A DNA stretch of 64,000 bases from Cloeon dipterum (taxonomy: Eukaryota > Arthropoda > Insecta > Ephemeroptera > Baetidae). The notes below the pieces were generated by a model. That model searched no databases. It was not told where the DNA came from and worked only from the letters and a program-made list of their open reading frames with translations. A program made the translations under genes and the position numbers. Positions 23,362 to 34,017 of this stretch are shown piece after piece. The DNA lies in NCBI RefSeq assembly GCF_949628265.1, contig NC_088789.1, forward strand, positions 6,812,886 to 6,876,885. Reading direction: 5' to 3'. The number at the start of each line of letters is the position of its first letter. Position 1 is the first letter of the stretch.

Positions 23362-25009
23362 GTACGCATTTGCCACTTCGTTTTTTTAATATTTCACCAA
23401 ATCTAACAAGTAATCAGCCTGTAGAATTTTTTGGTGCTGATACATGGGAGAGGGACGGGGACACTTAAAAGGGCCGAAATTCTTGGGAATTTCCCGCAGC
23501 CGGAGCTGTCCTGTTTGTATTTTTACAAAGGATTTTCCTGTCGCTCTCTTGCGCGTAATTTTAAGCACATCGGAGTGACGAAAAGATGCGACTGCCGTGT
23601 GCCTACATGGTCGGATTAATTATAAATGCACATGTGGCACGATCTGGCAGTATGCCTGCTTGTCTGGGTGCTGCTTTGCTCTTGTTAAGGGTGTTCCCTC
23701 TCCTTTCCATCTTGCCGTCACGGAACAAACAACACGCATTTTGCTACTTTGCATTTGAGACACAGAGTATTTGTATTTTTGGGCAATATGTGACAGCGAA
23801 GAGGATCGGTACAATGAACTTATTGTGCGCCGATGACGTTGTAATGAATTTCTTTAGTTTAATTACAAAGAATCAAAACAATCATTATGATACACAAAAC
23901 GTGCATAATTTTAATTTACCAAAGCGTTAATTGAATTTATTTTACATTATTTAGCTGTCAAAGTGGGATAATGCCAAGCTAGTCTTAATTTATTTGTTGT
24001 ATTTTCATTAACGCATATGACATAAAAAAACATAAAAAAATGAAACCTACAATTAACTCTTATTTAAAAAATAGCAAAAATGACTGGCTTTGAGATAGAC
24101 CATAATCTGAAACGAATAATTTTATTTCTCAAAGACAAAACATCAATCAATCTCAAGGAAACAGAAAAATGGGAATATGCAAGATTTAAAAAAGTTAAAC
24201 GGCAGCCAATGTAGCCGTTTTAATCTCTCAATCATCCAGCCAGACATTCGCAGGTTACTGCGCACATCTGGTGACTCTCGCACCCTCATTAAACCTCGAT
24301 TGAATCGATCACGTGCACCAACAAGAGACAAAGAATCGGCCACAAAGACCGCGGAGGCGATCACAATCGCTGTTTACGAGTTTTTATCCACGATGGGAGG
24401 CTACAATAAACTAGGATAAAAAGAGCAGCAGAGGCAGTGGGCGGACTAATTATGGTGAGTCACTCACTAACCAACAAAACAAATTGTTTTTAATTGACTC
24501 GAGCCCTGCAAAAGATGTTGCTTAACACAAGGAGTTCATCCAGCAACGCAAAGTTCAAAATTTAAGGCCAGCAAGAATTATAATCGAAAGATTATGGTCA
24601 ATGAAAAGTAATCTCGGTTGCGCGTATCTTTTAAAAGATCCGTTTAATTGTCCAGCACTAATAATAACTTTAATCCTAACAGCTGATTACAAATTCAAAA
24701 CACGGACGCTATTATTGAAGTGAGCCGCAGAATCCCATATCAGAATTAGTCTACAGATCACGGCTATCAGTCATCTCGACGCATGAAACGCAGACAGAGT
24801 AGATGGGAAAAGTTTGTGTGCGCGGGTACCGCAAAAGTTATACATATGCTTCAGCCGCAATTTCTTTAACAAAAAGAAAGAGAGGGAGGAATTGCCTTGC
24901 GGCGTACCTACATGTAAAAACGGGCCCTATGCGTCGGCGAGAAAAGGGACGTAGGAAGTGATGGATGCGAGTAATCAAGGAGGCGCACCCTTTTTTGTGT
25001 GTTGGTCAG
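23362..25009 (+). other. Likely 5'UTR intron of Schip1
   Basis: 1.6 kb AT-rich stretch without a supportable coding exon. If the upstream exon is not real, this is intergenic. Confidence 0.4.
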
Positions 25010-25033
25010 GTCACCTGAAGGAGGTGTGACGTC

Positions 25034-28000
25034 ATGCGACTGGAGCAGGCACCGCCCCCGGTCCTGCAGTCTCTTAACGGCGGCTCCATAGATCAGGGCC
25101 ACCAGATCAGCCTCAACACGCTTGACATGTAAGTTATCCGTTCAACTAGCTCTTTCTCAATAAAATATTCACTTGACTGAAATGAAATTCTAATAAGATT
25201 CTTGCTTGTTGCTTTTATCATTATCATCTCCGCGTGTAGGTTATTTAATTTATTTACTTAAGATGAACAAATTTTTACAGCAGAATACTTAAATTTTTGC
25301 TAATAAACGAGATTTCTGCGCCTGATACAAGTAAAGTGAACCTAGTTGAGTACAATAGTTTTTCATCAACGGAAAAAAGTACAACAATCATTTCTGGGAT
25401 TTTATCGGCTCATTTATTAATGAAATAACCTATTTTATGAAACAAGTGTGGACAACAACAACGTGTCCAGCCAGGACAAACAGCAGCGAAACACGGGCTC
25501 GGCTACAAGCAACACAGTCGCAGCCAACAAAAACGTCCTGTGGGCCCTAGAACCGGCAAGCCCAGACGAAGAGGATGAATACTATGAAGATGGTGAATAT
25601 GATTTATGCAAATATTTTTATCTAAATAAGAAACACACAACGCGTTTTGTTAGACTATTCATTCAACTGACCCAATTGACTTAATCAATTTGCTTTTTTT
25701 ATAAACAAAAAAATCTTTTGAGACAATACTGCTGCTGGAACTAAAAACCACTTCAATAAATAAAAAAATTGTCTCAACAGGTCTAACATATATAATAAAA
25801 CTCTGATGTAAAAATTTCGTCTTAAAATCGACTAAAACAAACTCTTTTGGCGAAAAGGTTAACAGTTTTCTCTCGTCAATATTTTCTAACATTAACTTAC
25901 TTAATTTGGAACTTTTCGAGTCCTCTGTGTAATTTTTCCTATAAAGCAAAAATCCCATACTGGCTGAATTTTTGTTGCTGTAAACATTTCACATGTTTAT
26001 AAGGACATCAATTTTAGCCCAAAAAATACAATTATATTCCAAACCACCTAAATTTTGGGACGGAGAAATCAAGTAAATCTTCTAAGTCTATGAGAGAAAT
26101 CATTTATCTGAAGATATGCAACTTCAAGGCGCGTGTGCCGCGCAGGTTGCATAGCATTGATGGGAACAGTCGAAGGAAATTTAAATTAATACATAACATA
26201 GATGCGACGATTTTTACCCTTAGTTTTAAACTTTTCTCATACCAATTAAATGATGAATATTCAAGCACGAATTGAAAAACCCCTCTATGGCATTAAATGT
26301 CTTTCTGCAAAGGCAGATAGATAAATTTGTGTATCAAATCTTTAAAGCGGTTGAGAAAATTATAAGAAGCAGTGTTTGAACCATTTTGAATTTAATTTTC
26401 AAACTTAAATCACAAGTCGAGTAAAAAGAGACAAAATAGTTCAACTGTCGATATTATCTGTGGAAATGATTGGTATATATGCACTTTGGCTTTTTACGAC
26501 TTCTAAAGTGTCAATTTAACCCCCGTAAATGATTGCCCGCAGGAAGAGGAAGCCGCGAGGGGAGCAGCGGCGGGTTGAGCGAAGCCTCAGAGGAAGAGGG
26601 TCGCAGCTCGTCATGTTCGGAGGCGTCTGAGTTGGCACAGCTGGCCAGCTCGAGCGAGGACGAGCATTTCAACGAGCAGTCCAGCAACAGAGCTACAGGT
26701 ATGCCGGAAAAATCCCTCATTCACAGCCCGTCGCCGAAACGTAATTGCCGGCGCTGGCTGGAAATAATTAGCAATTAACCGGCCTCGCAGCCGGAATGCA
26801 ATTAACCCCTACGCTCTTTCGCAATTAATTCGCAGACATCGGCGAAGCGGTCGCGCCGCTCGACAGGGATGACACGCCTCCAGTGGAGAACATGGCACCC
26901 CTCACCCCCCAGCCAAAAACCGCGCCCGAAAACACCGCAACAGACGCCAACAAGGCTCCCATCAACAACAACTCGATGACTGACTCTATGCTAGGTAATC
27001 AGATTTCTCTCTATTCTGCCAATTTCCTTTTTAATTGACAAGGGGGACGCACCAATTAATCCTTAAAATATGGTGTTTTTCCGCTACAATATTCGATATT
27101 ATGTTTGATAAAAGATGACAATTTTCCAAAGAAATGGCACCTTTATATTTACACACGTAGTCAAAATTTAAAAAAATTAATTGCCACAATTTTTTGAGAA
27201 GTGGCCAGATAAAAAAACATTTTGGCATCTATTCGCAGCGAGTCGAATCAAATTTATGCGGTTTTTAAAATATTCGTGATTTTTACTAAAATTTCTGACT
27301 GAAAAGTGCTCTGGGAAAATCTAATGCAGATGTTTAATGGCTTGTGGTAGAATTTTTTAACTTTATCTGAGTTTAAGTTGCCATAAAATCAAGCTTCATT
27401 TTGGCCATTTCAATTTTTGAAAACTTCCTGTTTGAACCAACTTTTCAAACGGATTTTCAGGGAAATTTGGCAGATATGGATAATATTTTTTACGGCATAA
27501 ATGGAAAAAAATCCAAATTTTTATGACTTTACGATTTTGAACAGATTTTTTATCTACCACTCATAGCAGCTGAATTATAAAGCCAAACTCGCACTCCTTA
27601 AGTAATTCGATCATCAATATACATATTTTCTATATTTTTAAACCAGAAACATTTTGTCTATCTAGATAAATATTTTAAAAAGCTTTTACTTAAACTAACA
27701 GCATTAGGAGGCGTAGAAATTTTTCAAAATTCGAGATTTAAAAACCGCAAACAACCGAAAGTTTTCTTTTAGCTTCAACTGGTATAAAGAAAGAAAAAAA
27801 TTCGGATCAATTGGTGCGTTCTCCTTGTGAGAAAAAATATGAAAATTTTAAGATGAGCGATTCAGGGCTGAATTTTCATTAAAATAATAATTATTTCGCA
27901 AAAGTCAAAATTATTATATAACATTTATAAATTTTCCCGAAATTCATTCAATTATTTATGTTGCTCAATCCCTTAGGCGCATTTGACGTGTTCACTATGG

Positions 28001-31000
28001 AAACTGCAATGCCAAAAATCGACCTGGCGCAGCTGGAGAGCCACTTGTTAGCAGCGGCCAAGAGAGAAGACCACAGGGTAAGAAGCCCTAACCTCATTTA
28101 AAATGAAAGGAGGAATATTATCAAATGTATTCTAGCCTTTCCAAGAAGTACTCGCTTATTGTACTTGACGTGCGAACAATGCACGAGTTGGTTAAAGCTG
28201 CCTAATTGCGCCGTAGTAGAAAAACAGCATTAGAAACGCCTTGGGCTGTGTTCTGAATTTTTTGTCGCGCACGAGGCGGCGCCGTGAAGACGTGAACTTG
28301 GCTGGAACAATACCCGGCGACAAAACGAGAGAGCACAAATGAATTCATAACATAAACGACGACGGGCACAAAGTGGAGCGCACTCTTCATTCAAGTCCGT
28401 CCTTGCCGTGGCCTGAGATTTCTGAATAGCCTCTTATTGAGCTCCGATGCAAAAACTATACATTAAAAAGTCAAACGCTTTTTCTCGGTGTCCTATATTT
28501 GAATTGCAAACCAATTGGCCAATTCACCTTTTGGTGAGCCACTCAACCATGGGACCTCTTTTGCTCAAAGTGTGGCTAAAGCCGACATAGTTCTGGCTAC
28601 CTAGTTTCTTTGCGGCGAAAATACAAAATACCAAAAATTTTGTGTTTTAATAATGAAAATAGAATTATAAATTAGGCAATTTTTGCCGGTTTATTCTTTG
28701 AATTAACTCATACAGCAAACCGGAGAATCAATTTCAATTCGAAGCAGCATTACTGTTTGCATCTCGGAAAGTTTTTTGTTACTATAATTACTTATTTTGA
28801 CCAGGCAAACTATTCTTCCAGATTTCAACAACCAAATTTGAAATTGTTGCTTGTTCGAATGTTATTTATATGCAAATTTAATGTGGAATTCTTATACCTT
28901 ATCGGCACTTCCTGAGTGAATTTGCGCGTTATGATCGGCTGCGGATTCACAAGGCCATCGTTAAGTAAGAGCTGTTTATGCCATGATCTCAAAATGCGTA
29001 AAAATGGTTGGCTGAATGCAAATTTTATATGAAAGGATTTAAAATATTTAAATTCAAATGGACCTTAAAATTGTTCAAAAATTATTTATTTCACGTGGTT
29101 CAAATCCTCTTGATTCAAACAACGAGATAAATGGGTTAAAAATTTAAAGAAATCGTTTGTTCACGAAAATTCTCGTGAATTGGTTCGTTCGTTATTCGAT
29201 TTCAATCGCACACGCTAATTACGTGCGCGAGAGATGATTTTCTGTGATTCCGCGAACGGGCGAAGTGGCGATTGCGGAACGGAAACCATTGTTTCGCTCG
29301 CTCGCTCGCGCTGTCACACTTTCTAAGCACAACACTCGGCGAACACATACACACACAACCAGTCGGCGCGCGCGCTCAGTCTGTTTTTGATGGCCGAAGT
29401 TGTTGTCCTCGGCGGCGCACGGCCGCACTTCCAGCTCGGAGCCAGGGTGACCTCGCGCAGGGAGTACAAGAAGGACTCGATTTACGTCGGGGACCTTTAC
29501 ACCCTCACCTACGACGAGGGCGAAACGCTCGAGACCGCCAATACCAACCATTCTAATTTGGAAGTAAGTCTGATCCAAAAACGAAAACGGCTGCGATGAG
29601 ACAGAAACTTTCGACTCTAGAATTCACTTGATTAAGTTTCTTATTTATATAAAGCTTTTAAAGAAAACTTTTGGAAAAATCTGTTTACCTTTACTTGAAA
29701 TATGTACTATTTAAAAATTAGGAAAAGTTCCCCTGGTTGTCGTTTAAATTTGTGAGAAAATCGGCTCAAACGTTTGCATGCGAATCGAGCGGCGAGCATT
29801 AATTTATTTCGCCAGCAGGGAAATATAACTCAAAATTCGAACACCATTGGATAGATCGCGACGAGAGGAATCAAACTAAAGCGAAAAATAATTGAAAAAT
29901 CGTTTGTTATTTCAAGAAATCCGGCTAAATCAGAAATTTAACTATCCCTCTGGCCTGATTTCATTATTACGCATTGTAGAGATAAACTGTTGCTAAATTT
30001 CACAAAAAAAGTACATTGTTGCTAAAGTCAACAATGCAAAATCTTCTTAAATGTTGTCCTGTAAAGCACTGCTACTTCAAAAACTGCTAAATGATACCTT
30101 GGAAATGAGGGACAGTTAAAGTTGGATTTCTCAGTTTTAACTAGATAAAATTACACCACTTTACAGTTGTTCAACTAAAAGGTTTTCCATTTGCGCACTC
30201 GTTATTTAATGGAAAGTCTATAAAGAGGCACGAAATGATAAAAAATATGAAAATTTACTATTCAAAATCATAAACAAAACCAGATTTTTATATGCAATTG
30301 ATTTCGGTTCAGTTAAAAGTCATGAAAAAGTTAAAACTAATATAAGTTTGGGGAATTTTTATTCATTTTGTCCTATTTTTTAGTGAGTAACGTAGTTGCT
30401 CAATGACATACATAGTTGTTAAAGTTATTGTGGTTTAATTTAAATAACAACCAACTTATTGATAGCCTGCATTATCATTAAATATATTAGAGCGCCTGCG
30501 ATCGCCAAAATATTTTTTCAAGGATAGTTAAATTAAAGTGCACAATAAACAAATAATAAATTTTCCTATAGCTTGCGACGTGATCGTTGTTTGAATAAGA
30601 GGATTTTAAATTTCAATTCATTTAGATAATATTGCCAAACGTATTTTTGCTTCTCTGTTCAAGCAAATTTATCTAATCTTGCAGCAAAAAAGGCACCTTT
30701 TAGCACCAATAAACCAGCCAATTATTAGTATTTTTTCTAAAACATTTTCCGTGTTATAATTCTCAGCACAATAATTCAAAACGAAGAAGACGTGAGAAAA
30801 TTATAAAAATAAATCAAAACTTTATGAAACAAAGATCAGACAATATATTATTCATAAGTTGTGGAATCATGCAAGTCTTACGTCACATTTAAGTAACAAA
30901 ACATGAATATTTAAAAATACAACGCTATGTGACGTGCCAAGTAATTTTGAATTAGTATTAATTTATTTGCAATAAACAAATTATTGCAATTTGATCATAT

Positions 31001-34000
31001 TATGTATTTCTAAAAATGTCTAAAAACACAACAACTACAAGCACTGACTTAAAATAACAATATCATACATACATATTTATGCAAAAATGTAAATTCCGCG
31101 GCGAGTGTTGCGAAAAATATCACATTCAACAGTGTCGTGCAAAAAAAATTAATCTAGAAAAAACATCAAAACTGTGCAAAACCTAGAACGGTTTATGAAT
31201 TTTCAATTCTTTTCATACGAATCGGAGTTTTTTTTACACATTTTGCAGTCACATTAAAAAAACATTTTCATTAAGAAAAATATAGATATAATTATACACA
31301 CAACATGATAATGTCGTGTTACACATTATTCCACGTCTGCAAATCAACTCACCTTATTTTGCTTTAATTCTCCGACTTAAAAAGGTGTCTTATCCACGCC
31401 ACTGCTCTGTTTGACATTCCAAATCAAAACTCTCGGAGGTCAAACAATGACAATAAATAATAATGGTCTTGCTGTGTTGAATTGATTTGTTTTTGTTCAA
31501 CTGGGCGACTGATGGTGCGACGGCCCAGACAACGTGTTCGGGGCAATGACACACATTGAAATCAGACTGAATAAGGCAGCGCCTTTCCCCCTTTAAAGCC
31601 TCCCAGCCGGCAATGTAAACAGTACAGTTACGCCCCCTCTTTTCTTGCAGTTGAGGAAAATGTTATTCTCTTTGATGCGAGTTAAATAATGTTTACCCTG
31701 GTTTCCTGGTTATTGAAATGAAAAATTAGTTTACTGGGTCACCGGGTGGCATGTTACCATTTCCCCCCATTATGTGTTTTTACGTTAAATGTTAAATTAT
31801 AATATATTGAAATGGCAAGTGCAAAGTCAGTAGCACTGCACACAAAGGTATGTATGTATTATTTATTTTTAGTATTTTGTTATCAACTTAATACATCTTA
31901 AAAATTGTATAAATTTGGACTCGTGCATGTTTCAGCGTCGAAATGACAGGGAGGAAATCCGCCGTCGACTGGCCATGGGCGAGGAGGCTGAAAAGCCTGG
32001 CGGCCGGAAACCAAGCCTCCAGAGCAGACTGCAAAGTGGTCAGTTGCACGAAAATTTACCACGCAACCAATTATCGTAAAGCCGTTAATGACTGGCATTT
32101 TTAACGCCTTCTCGGCAGGCATGAACCTTCAACTCTGCTTCATGAACGAGTCGGCCACAGACCTGGAGACGGACCAGGAGGTAGCGGCAGCCACGGCTTC
32201 GTCCAATGCGACGCCTAAGCCCGCAGTGCCAACCATTGTGCTGCCCAAAAGTAGCTCTCTCGATCCTGAAGTGATGCAGCGGGAGGCCCAGATGGCGCTT
32301 GCCCAGGCCTCCAAACTGGCCCACATGGAGATGGCCCTGGAAAGGCAAAACATGAGACTGTCCCTCACACCCAGCCCTACTTCGCAGCTCCTCAAGAAGT
32401 CCCTGAAAAAGGTTAGCATCAGTTTTGCTTTTCAATTATGGTATTTTGAGTTGTATCATAGCGTTGTGTTATGATACTAATCCCTCAATCCAAACTGTGA
32501 AAGTAACTAATTAAGCGTTTTAAGCTGAGTAAAATATATCTTTATTTATTTCCAATTTAAAAAACCAACAATCCTAATTATTGTTGCCCCAGAGAATATA
32601 CACAAATCGTGAAATAAAAATTAATTCAGCTTTTGAAAATTTGGTTGATGCCTACATCTCGTTTTACATTAATGTTGCTCAATATTTTTTTTGCCACACA
32701 ATGATTTTGTTTACATTTATTATCTTTTAACTTGACTACTTATGTCGTTGAGCGCTTCTCTGAAATACTCTGACAGTACCAATATTGAACAAACTGGGTT
32801 CACTCTAAAACGAATGCTTTTTTTAAGAATCATCGCTTAGTTTAAATGTGTTTTAATTTTTTTCTGCATTAACGCCGGGAAATTTCTAACATTCTTTAAG
32901 TTATATTATATTTATTTAAAGAAACACCAATGGTGTACAACAGATATAGACATGCATAAATATTACAGTACACTAGCACGCATGAGAGTCAATGGGATCT
33001 TCTTGCATTCCAAAAAGTGGTAGAACTTCACATATTCATCACAGTATACACATTTGCAATCGAAACCGGCCTTACAATGATATTTCTTGTTAGTACAGTA
33101 AACATGATGATAATCGTGACAGGCGTGCCTGGTGAAAACATGTCTATTTAGAAAACAGGCATTTTTCCAGCCCGGATCGCCCATTGCAGGGGTGCCATAG
33201 AAATCCCCATCGATCTGGGAGAGCTTGAAAAGTCTATTAATAATAAAGTTATTGTAAGCAGCAGTTTCTGAGAGTGAGAATTTCTTAAGAAGATCATCAA
33301 CAAAAAAGTCAGTGTCAGCAAGCTCATATGCTAGTCTAGATTTCATAAATTTTGACAGTGCTAAGGCTTTTTTGAGAAAACGAGATTTTGCAGATTCTAA
33401 CTTATTTAAGTCTGTTAAGGTAAGATATGGCCAGATTGCCTGTATGCCGTAACTAGCGATTGGTGCTATGGCTAAATTAAAAAGCTTTAATGCTGTACTG
33501 ACAGATGATTTGGAGAGAGATTTTAATTTTGATGTAGCGAAAATAACATTCTTTAAGTTGGATAAGCTTTTCTTGAGAAATTTCCAAGCCAGGGAATGTT
33601 GAAATGACCTGCAAGTTAATACAACTTGCCTCTGCTCTACAGATTGGTGTCAACTTCCCACCAGAAAGGAGAAGGGTCAGTCGACAGCTCTTGACCGACT
33701 TGAATGTTACCCAGCTGCAAGTCCTGGTCAACGATCTTCACACATTGATTGAGAGTAAGATGTTCATTTTGCATAAATGCTAAATCAGTTCTAAATATTC
33801 GGCTTTCAAGGTCTGAATGAAGAACTGGTACAGATGCTGATGGAGCGTGATGATTTGCACATGGAGCAGGACTCTCGTCTAGTGGACATTGAAGATCTTA
33901 ATAGATATTTGTAAGTCTACCCCATGGCAGCTTCTTGTGCAAATTAAGTTGCTGAAACTGATTTTTGCTTTCAGAGGAGCAAAAACTCAGCCTGTTCCGC

Positions 34001-34017
34001 CTGGACTCCAGCGTTGA
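25034..34017 (+). CDS. Schip1: Schwannomin-interacting protein 1 homologue (SCHIP1), long form, ten coding exons
   Basis: Coding exons are 25034-25128, 25447-25592, 26543-26698, 26836-26994, 27977-28077, 31936-32038, 32119-32411, 33643-33754, 33811-33910 and 33975-34017. Phases agree throughout (2,1,1,1,0,1,0,1,2) and give 435 aa. The first 185 residues are acidic and Ser-rich ([28 protein letters not shown]), probably disordered. The SCHIP1 domain follows: [34 protein letters not shown], then [33 protein letters not shown] and [20 protein letters not shown]. The end of this domain is predicted helical or coiled coil. In vertebrates SCHIP1 binds NF2/merlin and ankyrin-G; in flies Schip1 acts with Expanded upstream of Hippo signalling. 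The ATG at 25034 is preceded in frame by a stop. Exons 2 and 3 have weaker splice sites. Confidence 0.9.
29220..29389 (+). promoter_or_regulatory. Putative internal Schip1 promoter / 5'UTR
   Basis: A GC- and CpG-rich island (cgctcgctcgctcgcgctg, then gtcggcgcgcgcgctcagt) inside an AT-rich intron, directly before the ATG of the alternative first exon. TCAGTC at 29376-29381 resembles an arthropod initiator, but is only about 12 nt from the ATG, so the true start may be further upstream. Confidence 0.45.
29390..29563 (+). CDS. Schip1: Alternative first coding exon of Schip1 (short isoform)
   Basis: The frame starts ATG ([18 protein letters not shown]), reads 58 codons and ends at a consensus donor, GAA|GTAAGT, in phase 0. 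The next downstream Schip1 exon (31936) begins in phase 0, so the join is in frame and gives a 274-aa protein keeping the whole SCHIP1 domain but lacking the acidic N-terminal exons. Codon composition is GC-rich, unlike the surrounding intron. The encoded N-terminus ([20 protein letters not shown]) is not a domain I recognise. Vertebrate SCHIP1 also has isoforms with different N-termini. Confidence 0.62.
32887..33559. repeat. Target-site duplication pair, 16 bp, flanking the LINE fragment
   Basis: taacattctttaagtt occurs at 32887-32902 and 33544-33559 without mismatch, directly at the two ends of the inserted fragment. Confidence 0.7.
32903..33543 (-). mobile_element. 5'-truncated non-LTR retrotransposon (LINE) fragment
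   Basis: On the minus strand an open frame encodes what looks like the extreme C-terminal part of a LINE reverse transcriptase: a helical [20 protein letters not shown] segment, as seen after the RT palm in R1/Jockey/I-like elements. A Cys/His-rich tail follows ([11 protein letters not shown] and CKCVYCDEY) ending at 32963. The RT catalytic core is absent. The 3' end is an A+T tail (complement of 32903-32920). The fragment is bounded by a perfect 16-bp direct repeat at 32887-32902 and 33544-33559, as expected for a target-site duplication. Coding homology is from memory; the structure is direct observation. The insert is antisense to the host gene Schip1. Confidence 0.68.

Larger units (their letters stand above)
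25593..31935 (+). other. Schip1 introns 2-5
   Basis: Apart from the exons at 26543-26698, 26836-26994 and 27977-28077 and the alternative first exon near 29390, this is AT-rich intron sequence (3.86 kb for 28078-31935). No nested gene is supported. Confidence 0.55.
32412..33642 (+). other. Schip1 intron carrying a LINE fragment
   Basis: 1.23 kb intron between the exons encoding GMNLQLC... and VNFPPERRR.... About half of it is the retrotransposon piece described separately. Confidence 0.75.

Noticed and set aside
29098-29108. ggttcaaatcc resembling a tRNA T-arm / B box
   Set aside because: No A box, acceptor or anticodon stem in the preceding 80 bp.
33544-33610. Extension of the LINE reading frame to about 33605
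   Set aside because: The frame is open past 33543, but the direct repeat places the element end there; the extra codons are probably host intron.
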